Shown here in pieces: positions 1 through 7,391 of a DNA stretch of 64,000 bases. How positions within the stretch are numbered: position 1 is the first letter of the stretch; every line of letters begins with the position of its first letter. A program made the position numbers and the translations under genes. This DNA comes from CAUZIR01 sp965250195 (GTDB lineage Bacteria > Chloroflexota > Dehalococcoidia > Lucifugimonadales > UBA2962): assembly GCA_965250195.1 (NCBI GenBank), contig OZ252295.1, positions 1,798,001 to 1,862,000 on the forward strand, written 5' to 3'. The notes beneath the pieces were generated by a model. That model saw only the letters and a program-made list of their open reading frames with translations. It was not told the DNA's origin and ran no database searches.

Positions 1-558
1 GGACGATAGCATGATGCGCTCCGACCACTCTGTGATGTACCCCTCTGGATTCATAACTACGGGGAGCGAAAGCTCTGCCCTCACCTCGTCGGCATCCTCG
101 TCCTGGTAGAGCAGCAGAATCCAGGTCTGCCGTTCTGGACTCCTCCAATTCGGATCGGCGCTGATGCTGGCGAAGCCAGACTGGTTAACACTGACAACCT
201 TTTCCGTTGCGGGACCCTTCTCAGCGCGGGTAGCTGGCGTCATATCGGGGTTACCTGTCCTGCTATCGCCCTGTGAAACGGCGATTGCCCAGCCCTTGCT
301 GGGGTGCACCGTCGTGGCATAGTTTTGACTATTCTCCTTGGTCCACCCGTGGGGAATCAGCAAGTCGCGCAACATTCGAGTCGTCTTCATCCAAGTTATG
401 ATGCCGCGGCCAGATGGAGGGTCGTGATTTGTACACTCCGTCAAGTATCCGAGCCCGAACTCAACCGCTTGCAAGAGGATGTCTGCATTAAGGCCAAGAT
501 AATTCAGCCGGTCGGTGGCTTCTACGGGCTTTTGGTACAGCTTTGTCGCGAAATCCAA
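1..558 (-). CDS. Hypothetical protein with TTG start, runs off the left edge
   Basis: Reading the minus strand from TTG at 558 gives 186 open codons that continue past base 1. The start has a strong Shine-Dalgarno (AAGGAG, 567-572 on this strand) at 8 nt spacing. The product begins with MDFATKLYQ. Further on it has short motifs such as LIPHGW, KGWAIAVSQGD and KGPATEKVVSVNQ. This layout resembles uncharacterised proteins common in actinobacterial and mobile DNA; I cannot name the family. The start and its regulatory region lie inside the 251-bp inverted repeat, and a second copy of the same start occurs at 6669. The C-terminus is outside the window. Function unknown. Confidence 0.6.
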   Translation of the reverse strand, partial: MDFATKLYQKPVEATDRLNYLGLNADILLQAVEFGLGYLTECTNHDPPSGRGIITWMKTTRMLRDLLIPHGWTKENSQNYATTVHPSKGWAIAVSQGDSRTGNPDMTPATRAEKGPATEKVVSVNQSGFASISADPNWRSPERQTWILLLYQDEDADEVRAELSLPVVMNPEGYITEWSERIMLSS

Positions 559-782
559 TCGAATGTCTCCTTCGTGCAGGAGGTCAGAACCGTTTTCTAT
601 TGCGTGTTATCCTATCACAATTGCGGTCGAAAAACACGCAATCCATATTGACTTCCAGGCTACTAACAAGCATAATATATGCATTATCATGAATCGACTA
701 AGTACAGAGCGTCAGGTCCAGATAGTACATGCCCTGTGCGAGGGCAATTCGATCAGGGGCACTGCCAGAATCACTGGGAGCG
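532..782. repeat. Left copy of a 251-bp inverted repeat
   Basis: This segment occurs again, reverse-complemented, at 6445-6695, with the same length and no difference that I found by eye. It contains the first 31 codons of the transposase, the divergent promoter region and the first nine codons of the leftward gene. Similarity fades through about 20 bp outside the outer end with a small indel. I see no target-site duplication. Confidence 0.85.
648..676 (+). promoter_or_regulatory. Promoter for the transposase gene
   Basis: TTGACT (648-653) and CATAAT (671-676) are separated by 17 bp, close to the sigma-70-type consensus, and end 12 bp before the transposase ATG at 689. Upstream, at about 602-639, the arms GCGTGTT and AACACGC form an inverted repeat that could be an operator or a stem-loop. 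The same promoter is present in the right inverted copy. Confidence 0.5.
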
Positions 783-1543
783 CGGTAAACACCGTAGTCA
801 AGCTCCTTAGAGAGGTCGGCACGGCATGCCTGGACTATCAGGACGAGGCAATGCGCGACTTGCCATGCACTCGCCTGGAATGCGACGAAATATGGTCGTT
901 CGTCTACTCAAAGGCCAAGAACGTACCCGCTGAGCATGAAGGCGAGTTTGGTTACGGCGATGTATGGACGTGGACGGCCATCGACGCAGATACCAAGCTA
1001 GTGCCGTGCTGGCACGTCGGAGGCCGTAGCGGGCGCGATGCCTGGGTGTTTATGAGGGACCTCGCCGGTCGCCTTCGCTCCCGCGTTCAGTTAACCACGG
1101 ACGGCCACAAGCCGTATCTAGAGGCCGTCGAAGGCGCGTTCGGCTCAGAGATCGACTATGCCATGTTGACGAAGCTGTATGGCCCGACGGAGCCAGAGCG
1201 AGAAGCACGGCGACGATATAGTCCGGCTGAATGTATCGGTACTGAAACGAGAGTGGTCCAGGGCAATCCCGACACGAAGCACATTTCGACTAGCTACGTC
1301 GAACGTCAGAACCTCACGATGCGCATGTCCATGCGGCGCTTCACAAGGCTCACGAACGCCTTTTCCAAAAAGCTAGAGAACCACATGCATGCGTTGTCTT
1401 TGTACTTTGCCTTCTATAATTTCTGCCGCCCACACTCATCACTGAGCAAGCCCTATAACAGGACCCCGGCGATGGCGGCGGGACTGACTACAAGGATATG
1501 GGACATCCGGGATTTGCTGAGCTTGCGCCCTGATTCAAAATGA
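689..1543 (+). CDS. IS1-family DDE transposase
   Basis: This 284-aa protein has an N-terminal helix-turn-helix (about residues 8-45) followed by a DDE catalytic core. Candidate acidic residues are D66 in LECDEIWSF, D138 in TTDGHKPY and E205 in TSYVERQN, with a C-terminal NFCRPHSSL motif. This matches the IS1-like transposases annotated in many soil bacteria, and the length is normal. The ATG at 689 is chosen because the family begins MNRLSTERxxQ; the upstream extension of the frame is the divergent gene's DNA. Its stop overlaps the ATG of the next gene by 4 nt. The enzyme would act on the ends of its element, presumably the inverted copies. It appears intact. Confidence 0.88.
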   Translation: MNRLSTERQVQIVHALCEGNSIRGTARITGSAVNTVVKLLREVGTACLDYQDEAMRDLPCTRLECDEIWSFVYSKAKNVPAEHEGEFGYGDVWTWTAIDADTKLVPCWHVGGRSGRDAWVFMRDLAGRLRSRVQLTTDGHKPYLEAVEGAFGSEIDYAMLTKLYGPTEPEREARRRYSPAECIGTETRVVQGNPDTKHISTSYVERQNLTMRMSMRRFTRLTNAFSKKLENHMHALSLYFAFYNFCRPHSSLSKPYNRTPAMAAGLTTRIWDIRDLLSLRPDSK

Positions 1544-2349
1544 CACACTACCGCATAGACCTTTCGTTTGACGGCCCTGCTGTGGCAGAAGGCCGGATGA
1601 ATGTTCGAGACCTGGCCCCTGCCATGTTGGCGGCTGGAGCCCTGTTTGAGTCGGCCAATAAGAGCCTGAATGGACCCGATGCAAGGGTCAATGTCAACGT
1701 CAGCGCGACGTCTGCCGGCTCGTTCCACATCGTCTTCGAAATCATCCAGGACTTCGATACCCAAGCCCTCCGGGATCTCCTCGCGACTGCCTCAGATTTG
1801 AAAGGGTTCATATTCGGCGGGGGCACGATAAGCCTGTTCGCTTTGGTCAAGTGGCTGCGAGGCCGCAAGCCGAAGGTGGAAAAGATTAACGACGAAATGT
1901 GGCGGCTGACGGTCGACGATGAGACCTATGAAGTTCCTTTGAAGCTGCTCCGCCTCTATCAGGACACGGCCGTACGCCGAGCGGCGGCCGACATGGTCAA
2001 GCCTGTGAAGGAAGAAGGCATTGAACGGCTGGACGTTAGGGAGAGAGGCGATGTCATCGAGTCGGTTACGAAATCAGACGTCGCCGATTTTGACGCCCCT
2101 GAGGTCCAGGACCTGATTCTTGACGAGACCCGCACTCACGCCTTTTCCATCATCAGCCTAGCCTTCAAGGAAGGCAACAAGTGGAGATTGACGGACGGCC
2201 AGGCAACCTTCTCTGTTGTGATGAACGATCGCGCGTTTCAACGTCGAGTGGACAACAACGAGGTCACCTTCGCCAAGGGAGATGTCCTTGTCTGCGACAT
2301 GCGCACCGTCCAGTGGCAGGTACAGGATGGGGTGAGAATCGAAAGATGA
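1540..2349 (+). CDS. Hypothetical protein coupled to the transposase
   Basis: The 269-aa product starts in a 4-nt ATGA overlap with the transposase stop, so translation is probably coupled. Visible traits are an N-terminal MNVRDLAPAM stretch, a Gly-rich segment with a short hydrophobic run near residues 85-105, followed by WLRGRKPK, then a mixed alpha/beta C-terminal part with KWRLTDGQ and VQW motifs. Proteins of this layout are widespread and uncharacterised, often in accessory regions. There is no signal peptide. The C-terminus ends at VRIER and may be slightly truncated relative to relatives. It could be a passenger of the transposon. Function unknown. Confidence 0.7.
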   Translation: MTHYRIDLSFDGPAVAEGRMNVRDLAPAMLAAGALFESANKSLNGPDARVNVNVSATSAGSFHIVFEIIQDFDTQALRDLLATASDLKGFIFGGGTISLFALVKWLRGRKPKVEKINDEMWRLTVDDETYEVPLKLLRLYQDTAVRRAAADMVKPVKEEGIERLDVRERGDVIESVTKSDVADFDAPEVQDLILDETRTHAFSIISLAFKEGNKWRLTDGQATFSVVMNDRAFQRRVDNNEVTFAKGDVLVCDMRTVQWQVQDGVRIER

Positions 2350-2618
2350 CTCGGAGTCAAGCCAGACTTGAGGAGTTATTCCTCCGTTCAACGACACTAA
2401 CTGGGGCGCTGCGGTCGTCCTTTAGAACCTGAGCGTTCGCGAGCCTCACGGATGGTCACGAAGGACACAACCCCGGCGCAGTCATCGCAGCCAACGCGCC
2501 CATACACGCCCGGAACGGCGATTTCCTGGGCCACCTGAACTCCCTGCACCACGAAGCCTTTGAAGCGTGGGAAAGCCTCATGGACGAATTCGGGATCGAC
2601 CGAAAGAAGACGACGTAA
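2346..2618 (+). pseudogene. Possible stop-interrupted small gene
   Basis: An ATG at 2346 overlaps the previous stop by 4 nt and reads 28 codons to TGA at 2430-2432. The same frame then stays open for 61 codons to TAA at 2616, encoding protein-like sequence with GDFLGHLNSLHHEAFEAW. Frame continuity across one stop suggests a degraded gene. Codons 1-28 alone could be a small peptide. I do not recognise it. Confidence 0.3.
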
Positions 2619-2630
2619 CAGGCAAGAAAA

Positions 2631-2673
2631 GACCCCCACCCGTGTAGCTGTCAAGGCACGTCGGGCGGGGGTC
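2631..2673 (+). other. Hairpin upstream of small membrane ORF
   Basis: GACCCCC (2631-2637) can pair with GGGGGTC (2667-2673), and CCCG with CGGG inside it, leaving a 19-nt loop. There is no T-tract, so it is not a clear terminator. It ends just before the Shine-Dalgarno of the 2690 ORF and could affect its translation. Confidence 0.35.
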
Positions 2674-2689
2674 CGAAAGGAGCGATGCC

Positions 2690-3022
2690 GTGAACAACAT
2701 CACCGTGAACAACATACCACTTTGGATTCGCCAGCCGATTGCGGTGGCCGGACTGTTGGCGTGGAATTTCGGCCTAGTCGCCGCCGTGGCTGTGCGGATT
2801 GGGATTGTCGCCGGGACGCTTCTCGGAGGGGTGAACGAAGTGCGGGTAGGGATCACAGGCGGAGTTAGAGGCGATGTACTCGGACGAAGAACGTTTACAG
2901 GCTCAATGTCCGGCCCATGTTCGGGTAATCCGAATCAAGCGGCCGAATCAAACCCAAGCTGGCTTCAGCAACGGCCATCGCAACGGCACCACCGAAACCG
3001 CACCACGCATGAGCGCGGATAA
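2690..3022 (+). CDS. Small membrane protein ORF (uncertain)
   Basis: The ORF starts with GTG 8 nt after AAAGGAG. The first 55 residues look real: a short polar start, then a hydrophobic stretch (about 17-45) suited to one or two membrane segments. After that the sequence becomes low-quality, and from 2874 a different frame is also protein-like. Either the gene is frameshifted after about codon 60 or only the N-terminal part is meaningful. No family recognised. Confidence 0.35.
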   Translation: MNNITVNNIPLWIRQPIAVAGLLAWNFGLVAAVAVRIGIVAGTLLGGVNEVRVGITGGVRGDVLGRRTFTGSMSGPCSGNPNQAAESNPSWLQQRPSQRHHRNRTTHERG

Positions 3023-3032
3023 TCCTCTGTAA
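2874..3032 (+). CDS. Small hydrophilic ORF (uncertain)
   Basis: A 52-codon ORF (MYSDEERLQ...) overlaps the tail of the previous ORF in the +1 frame and ends 19 nt before the ParB-like gene. It has only a weak Shine-Dalgarno (GAGGCG). It may be an independent small gene or the out-of-frame tail of the upstream ORF. Confidence 0.25.
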   Translation: MYSDEERLQAQCPAHVRVIRIKRPNQTQAGFSNGHRNGTTETAPRMSADNPL

Positions 3033-3051
3033 ACAAGCGGAGGGACGTGTC

Positions 3052-3498
3052 ATGGAAGAAAACGATTGGCGAATCCTCGTCGCTCGCGTCCAGAACGGGA
3101 ATGCGGAGATCGCCTATGGCCACCATCGGTTAGTCGCGCTCAGGGAGGAATACGGCCCAGACGAAACCGTTGACCTCATCATCCGCAGCCTGCCTGACGA
3201 CGCCATGTTGCAGATCATGGCGAGGGAGAACATGGAGGAGTGGGGCACCTCCGCCTCGGCCGAGCACGAGACCATACGCGCCGTCGTCGAGGCCTTCGCA
3301 GACGGCAAGATTGAACTCGACCCGCCCGACGCACAGACCCAGGCGCGGTACATCCGCCATACGCCGTTGTTTACTCCGGGAGATGATCAGCGCGCGCGCG
3401 CTGATCGTCCCTATACCATACCGCCAGCAAGCTGGCCGAGTTCTTGGGCTGGACCAAGCCCAGTGGCGAGCCGCCTTAGGTTCAGGTTGATTCTGTAG
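3052..3498 (+). pseudogene. Disrupted ParB/Srx-like domain protein
   Basis: The first about 110 codons encode a ParB-like fold: the GHHRLVALREEYG motif (ParB box II type) followed by IMARENMEEWGTSA, a motif seen in phage and plasmid ParB-like nucleases. It starts after GGAGGG at a sensible distance but lacks most of the N-terminal beta-strands. Around 3420 the frame is lost: the next frame reads KLAEFLGWTKPSGEP, the expected HTH-like continuation, then meets TAG at about 3477. A frameshift and a stop therefore inactivate the C-terminal part. It is probably a remnant of a plasmid or phage gene, not the chromosomal partition protein. Confidence 0.6.
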
Positions 3499-3578
3499 AT
3501 GCGGAGGTTTCAGGTGCCAAGGAATTTGCTAACCAGGCTGGAGGGGTCGCCTCTCATATTCCTCGTACTCCGCGGCCT

Positions 3579-6413
3579 GTGATGGGAGTTCACCGAGCCA
3601 TACTAGTCGGCCTGTCAACGGCTCTTGTCGTTACGTCTCTGGCAATATGTAGCGATGGGCCTAAATCTGAGCGGTCTGCCCAGCCCATTAAAGCTCCTGC
3701 CACGATGCCGACTACCACGCCTACGCCTATACCTTCGTCTACTCCAACAGTTACTTCGCGCTATCTCCGAGACTTCGTGAACGGGTCTTGGCTGGAACAA
3801 CAAGACCCGCAGTTGGCGACCTCAATCAGGGAGCTGGGCTGGGTACAGGATGGCATCGACGCTACGGAGTCCGAGGCGATTCAGGATTTGCTCTATATCG
3901 CAGTGACAAGCCGCTCCGTCGTTGCGTCCATCGTCTCGCTGAGTTGGGTGCAGGACGGCATTCACGACGTGGAGGCCGGAGCGTTCCGCTGGATGAACAA
4001 TATAAGCAGTGCGAGGGTCGCATCGTCCGTGGTCTCCCTGGGCTGGGTACAGGATGGCATCGACGAGATCGAGGTCAAGGCAATTGAGGAGATTTCCTAC
4101 ATCGACTATGGGGACGCGGAGATTGCTTCCTCGGTCGTCTCCTTGAGTTGGGTACAGGACGGCATCGAAGATGTGGAGTCCGAGGCGATTCAGGATTTGC
4201 GCCGTATCGCAGTGACAAGCCGCTCCGTCGTTGCGTCCATCGTCTCGCTGAGTTGGGTGCAGGACGGCATTCACGACGTGGAGGCCGGAGCGTTCCGCTG
4301 GATGAACAATATAAGCAGTGCGAGGGTCGCATCGTCCGTGGTCTCCCTGGGCTGGGTACAGGATGGCATCGACGAGATCGAGGTCAAGGCAATTGAGGAG
4401 ATTTCCTACATCGACTATGGGGACGCGGAGATTGCTTCCTCGGTCGTCTCCTTGAGTTGGGTACAGGACGGCATCGAAGATGTGGAGTCCGAGGCGATTC
4501 AGGATTTGCGCCGTATCGCAGTGACAAGCCGCTCCGTCGTTGCGTCCATCGTCTCGCTGAGTTGGGTGCAGGACGGCATCGACGCTACGGAGTCCGAGGC
4601 GATTCAGGGTTTGCGCCGTATCGCAGTGACAAGCCGCTCCGTCGTTGCGTCCATCGTCTCGCTGAGTTGGGTGCAGGACGGCATCGACGCTACGGAGTCC
4701 GAGGCGATTCAGGGTTTGCGCCGTATCGCAGTGACAAGCCGCTCCGTCGTTGCGTCCATCGTCTCGCTGAGTTGGGTGCAGGACGGCATCGACGCTACGG
4801 AGTCCGAGGCGATTCAGGGTTTGCGCCGTATCGCAGTGACAAGCCGCTCCGTCGTTGCGTCCATCGTCTCGCTGAGTTGGGTGCAGGACGGCATTCACGA
4901 CGTGGAGGCCGGAGCGTTCCGCTGGATGAATAATATACGCAGTGCGAGGGTCGCATCGTCCGTGGTCTCCCTGGGCTGGGTACAGGATGGCATCGACGAG
5001 ATCGAGGTCAAAGCGCTTGAGAACGTGTCCGGTATAGCGCTCAGGAATGCGGAGGAGGCATTGCGGATTGTAGGCATGCCGTTCTTGGAAACCATTGAGC
5101 CGCCCGATATATCGGCCCTAGCGTCACTGTGGCAACTCGCGGCCTTCAAGCTGGACACGTTCGAGAGCGTTATGTCACACGCGGCACTGCGCGATGGCAT
5201 AACGGACGACGTGGCTCCGATAGTCGCCACTCTGGATGGCGTCGCAGAAACGAACTCCGGTCTCATCGACGTCCTGCTCGACCCCACCAAAGTCTTCTTG
5301 GAGCGGCGCACCATCACGTTGCCGCTGGCGGGCGACGTCGTCCTTGACATCATCCGCACGGCTCCCGGTGTTGCGAGATCAATGGACCTGCTTGAGCACT
5401 CAGTGCGAACAGCCGAAGAATACATGGACGCACCTCTGCCAACCAAGTTTGTCGGACTGCTCTACGAGAACGCGGTCCTCGGCTCCTTCGCAGGGACAAA
5501 TTTTGGTACTCATATCGCCATCCTTCCCGAATATGACATCGACGACGACAGCCAAGAAGCGGAGTCTTCCGGCTCTACCATTGCTCACGAGGTGGCGCAC
5601 TATTACTGGAGCGGTAACGAAGACTGGGTGGACGAGGGAGCGGCGGTCTTCATGGCCTCCATCGTAGAAGGTGCGCGGACCGGACAGCCGATAGGCGTCA
5701 CCGGCCCTCCCTGCGGATATGCCGGCAGCATCGCCGAGCTGGAGAGCCTGGGCATCTCCATCGGCGATATTGAATTCCGCTGCAACTACTCTCTTGGGGA
5801 GCGGCTCTTCGTCGATTTGCACCTTACGCTGGGCGATGAGAGATTCCGACAGGGGTTCCGCGCTCTCTATCTGGCGTCGGAGATCGAAGACGACGCCGAT
5901 GACAGTCGTGGTACGTCGGTAGGCATCGAGCACGTCGTCGAAGCGTTTCGTTCCGACGACGGAGCCGAGAGCGGCGTCATTGCCCGGTGGTACAACGGAA
6001 CGGAACCTTATGACCTCTCCCGTCTCGACATCGGCCCTGTGGACCCCAGCCTACCAAACATCAATGGCCGTATCGACGAGACTTACATCGCCACTAGCAC
6101 GGACGGCCCTGCGGTATCCGACTTCTCCGCGCAGGATGTCACTGATTGGGTATATCTCACGTTGAAGTATTCATACAGTGTGTCTGGAGGCCCCCATGAA
6201 GTGCCGCTGGAGATCGTGGAGTACTTTGAGGACGGGTTCGAGTTCAAAAGACGGAGCGGCAAGCTAACGGCGGAGGATAGATACATCGGCGGTACATCGT
6301 GGTGGTCGGTGGGCCAATCACCACCGCGGAAGTGGGCACCCGGACACTATGCTGTGTACGTGTACGCGGGTGAACGCAAAGTCGCGGAGGTGGAGTATGA
6401 GGTGACTCCCTGA
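3579..6413 (+). CDS. Surface protein: WVQDGI tandem repeats plus zinc-peptidase-like domain
   Basis: This 944-aa protein begins with a hydrophobic signal segment (to about residue 25, ending LAIC, a weak lipobox) and a Pro/Thr linker typical of an anchored lipoprotein. Twelve units of 33-35 aa follow (about residues 86-490), each beginning WVQDGI. The C-terminal half contains HEVAH at about 670-674, and WVDEG about 15 residues later supplies a candidate third ligand. That is the gluzincin pattern of zinc metallopeptidases. A tail of about 130 residues looks beta-rich. It likely acts outside the cell. The DNA repeats are nearly identical, so copy number probably varies. It lies inside the inverted repeats, and no neighbour suggests a substrate. 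Confidence 0.7.
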   Translation: MMGVHRAILVGLSTALVVTSLAICSDGPKSERSAQPIKAPATMPTTTPTPIPSSTPTVTSRYLRDFVNGSWLEQQDPQLATSIRELGWVQDGIDATESEAIQDLLYIAVTSRSVVASIVSLSWVQDGIHDVEAGAFRWMNNISSARVASSVVSLGWVQDGIDEIEVKAIEEISYIDYGDAEIASSVVSLSWVQDGIEDVESEAIQDLRRIAVTSRSVVASIVSLSWVQDGIHDVEAGAFRWMNNISSARVASSVVSLGWVQDGIDEIEVKAIEEISYIDYGDAEIASSVVSLSWVQDGIEDVESEAIQDLRRIAVTSRSVVASIVSLSWVQDGIDATESEAIQGLRRIAVTSRSVVASIVSLSWVQDGIDATESEAIQGLRRIAVTSRSVVASIVSLSWVQDGIDATESEAIQGLRRIAVTSRSVVASIVSLSWVQDGIHDVEAGAFRWMNNIRSARVASSVVSLGWVQDGIDEIEVKALENVSGIALRNAEEALRIVGMPFLETIEPPDISALASLWQLAAFKLDTFESVMSHAALRDGITDDVAPIVATLDGVAETNSGLIDVLLDPTKVFLERRTITLPLAGDVVLDIIRTAPGVARSMDLLEHSVRTAEEYMDAPLPTKFVGLLYENAVLGSFAGTNFGTHIAILPEYDIDDDSQEAESSGSTIAHEVAHYYWSGNEDWVDEGAAVFMASIVEGARTGQPIGVTGPPCGYAGSIAELESLGISIGDIEFRCNYSLGERLFVDLHLTLGDERFRQGFRALYLASEIEDDADDSRGTSVGIEHVVEAFRSDDGAESGVIARWYNGTEPYDLSRLDIGPVDPSLPNINGRIDETYIATSTDGPAVSDFSAQDVTDWVYLTLKYSYSVSGGPHEVPLEIVEYFEDGFEFKRRSGKLTAEDRYIGGTSWWSVGQSPPRKWAPGHYAVYVYAGERKVAEVEYEVTP
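3835..5030 (+). repeat. Coding tandem repeats (99-105 bp units)
   Basis: Twelve units encode WVQDGI modules of three types: 35, 33 and 35 codons. A three-unit block of about 309 bp (from about 3950) is repeated almost exactly from about 4259. A single 105-bp unit is then repeated three times between about 4575 and 4890. This is a signature of recent unequal recombination or slippage that preserves the reading frame. Confidence 0.9.
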
Positions 6414-6444
6414 CCCTGAATGCGGACGATTGCGCCCGACTACC

Positions 6445-6695
6445 CGCTCCCAGTGATTCTGGCAGTGCCCCTGATCGAATTGCCCTCGCACAGGGCATGT
6501 ACTATCTGGACCTGACGCTCTGTACTTAGTCGATTCATGATAATGCATATATTATGCTTGTTAGTAGCCTGGAAGTCAATATGGATTGCGTGTTTTTCGA
6601 CCGCAATTGTGATAGGATAACACGCAATAGAAAACGGTTCTGACCTCCTGCACGAAGGAGACATTCGATTGGATTTCGCGACAAAGCTGTACCAA
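6445..6695. repeat. Right copy of the 251-bp inverted repeat
   Basis: This is the reverse complement of 532-782. It contains a truncated transposase 5' end (31 codons, minus strand, then unrelated sequence), the promoter region, and an outward-facing Shine-Dalgarno plus TTG start at 6669. With the left copy it brackets a 6.16-kb segment. Confidence 0.85.
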
Positions 6696-6773
6696 CAGCC
6701 AGAAGCCTGGTCAAGGGTACTGGCTCATCGGGCTGGGTACGCTACTCGACAGGCCCTCGTGGGAGGCCTCTAA
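6669..6773 (+). CDS. Short ORF from the duplicated gene start
   Basis: TTG at 6669 with AAGGAG at 6655-6660 copies the start of the left-edge gene. The 34-residue product begins MDFATKLYQ, then diverges (QPEAW versus KPVEAT on the left) and stops at 6771-6773. It is probably a truncated paralogue or an accidental fusion made by the repeat end. It ends 2 nt before the next ATG, so it may couple translation to that gene. Confidence 0.4.
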   Translation: MDFATKLYQQPEAWSRVLAHRAGYATRQALVGGL

Positions 6774-6775
6774 TT

Positions 6776-6982
6776 ATGCCATTCACGCTAATGGAGGGCG
6801 CAATGGATACGGAAGCATCTTACAAAGTATTGCAGTCTAAAAGCGGCTGGCTGGCAAAGGATTCAGATCGTAATTTAGCGGCTGAGGGCAAGACCCGAGA
6901 CGAGGCTGTGGCCAACTTGCAGCGACTCCTCAGCCTCACTGATCGATTAGATGAGAAGCGAGAAGCGTCGCAGACGTCCTAG
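6776..6982 (+). CDS. HicB-like small protein
   Basis: The 68-aa product contains a short beta-alpha HicB-type core: YKVLQSKSGWLAKD, then AEGKTRDEAVANLQRLL. In HicB antitoxins this fold neutralises the HicA mRNA interferase or stands alone. There is no HicA-like partner next to it and no C-terminal DNA-binding extension, so it looks like an orphan. ATG at 6776 has GGGAGG upstream; ATG at 6803 with GGAGGG is an alternative start. It sits just outside the right inverted repeat. Confidence 0.5.
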   Translation: MPFTLMEGAMDTEASYKVLQSKSGWLAKDSDRNLAAEGKTRDEAVANLQRLLSLTDRLDEKREASQTS

Positions 6983-7018
6983 TCGCTTTCGTGACGGCGA
7001 TGGAATTATGCAAGAGGC

Positions 7019-7123
7019 TTAGTTGAACGCGGCCAGCACTCCGGCTTCAATGTCTTGGACCAGCGCCTTAAATGTCGCTGAGTCCGGGTCCAGGGCTGTG
7101 TAGTCGAGCCCTTCAACCGTCAC
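7019..7123 (-). CDS. 34-aa ORF, last gene of the ATPase operon
   Basis: GTG at 7123 overlaps the previous stop by 4 nt (GTGA). The product includes VEGLDYTALDPDS and a hydrophobic tail ending VLAAFN. It is too short for family recognition. The 4-nt overlap, shared by every junction from 9800 to here, is the main reason to believe it is translated. The frame is also open further upstream, through the neighbouring genes. Confidence 0.4.
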   Translation of the reverse strand: MTVEGLDYTALDPDSATFKALVQDIEAGVLAAFN

Positions 7124-7188
7124 CCTGACGCGCTCGGAAGGGTGGCGACCACGAACCCCACCAGCTGAATCCCAAGCGCTTCTCTCAT
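7120..7188 (-). CDS. 22-aa hydrophobic peptide ORF
   Basis: ATG at 7188 overlaps the upstream stop (ATGA) and its own TGA overlaps the next GTG. The peptide starts MREALGIQLVGF and is largely hydrophobic, suited to a single short membrane helix. It is supported only by its place in the chain of 4-nt overlaps. Confidence 0.35.
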   Translation of the reverse strand: MREALGIQLVGFVVATLPSASG

Positions 7189-7391
7189 TGCTTGCCGCCC
7201 CCTTCCCGGTGGAAGCCCTGCCAGAGCGTCGCCACCGCGTTGACCACGAAGTACAGCGCGACCAGGCCGCCGGCAATCGGTAGCATCTGCGGCATGACAT
7301 CGGCCGCCACTCCGTTGGCCCGGAAGGCCACGAACAGCACGGCTAGGATGGCCGCGAAGTCAATCAGCAGGTCGTCATAATCGCTGTTCAC
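7185..7391 (-). CDS. Small two-helix membrane protein
   Basis: This 68-aa protein has two hydrophobic segments (about residues 10-25 and 34-58) separated by a short loop with a proline, and a Gly/Lys-rich tail. GTG at 7391 overlaps the ATPase stop by 4 nt. Size and topology fit a minor coat protein, a holin-like protein or an export-motor partner. Sequence alone does not decide. Confidence 0.55.
   Translation of the reverse strand: MNSDYDDLLIDFAAILAVLFVAFRANGVAADVMPQMLPIAGGLVALYFVVNAVATLWQGFHREGGGKQ

Noticed and set aside
3822..4898. A 358-codon open frame on the minus strand across the WVQDGI repeats
   Set aside because: It is the antisense of in-frame coding repeats; because the units are multiples of three, any stop-free frame stays open. 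It has no Shine-Dalgarno and a Cys/His/Arg composition typical of a shadow frame.
6440..6664. 74-codon minus-strand ORF resembling the transposase start
   Set aside because: It is the truncated transposase 5' end inside the right inverted repeat; it stops being transposase-like at codon 31.
532..6695. A target-site duplication flanking the inverted repeats
   Set aside because: Flanking bases on the two sides share no direct repeat; they show only a weak inverted similarity that continues the repeat itself.
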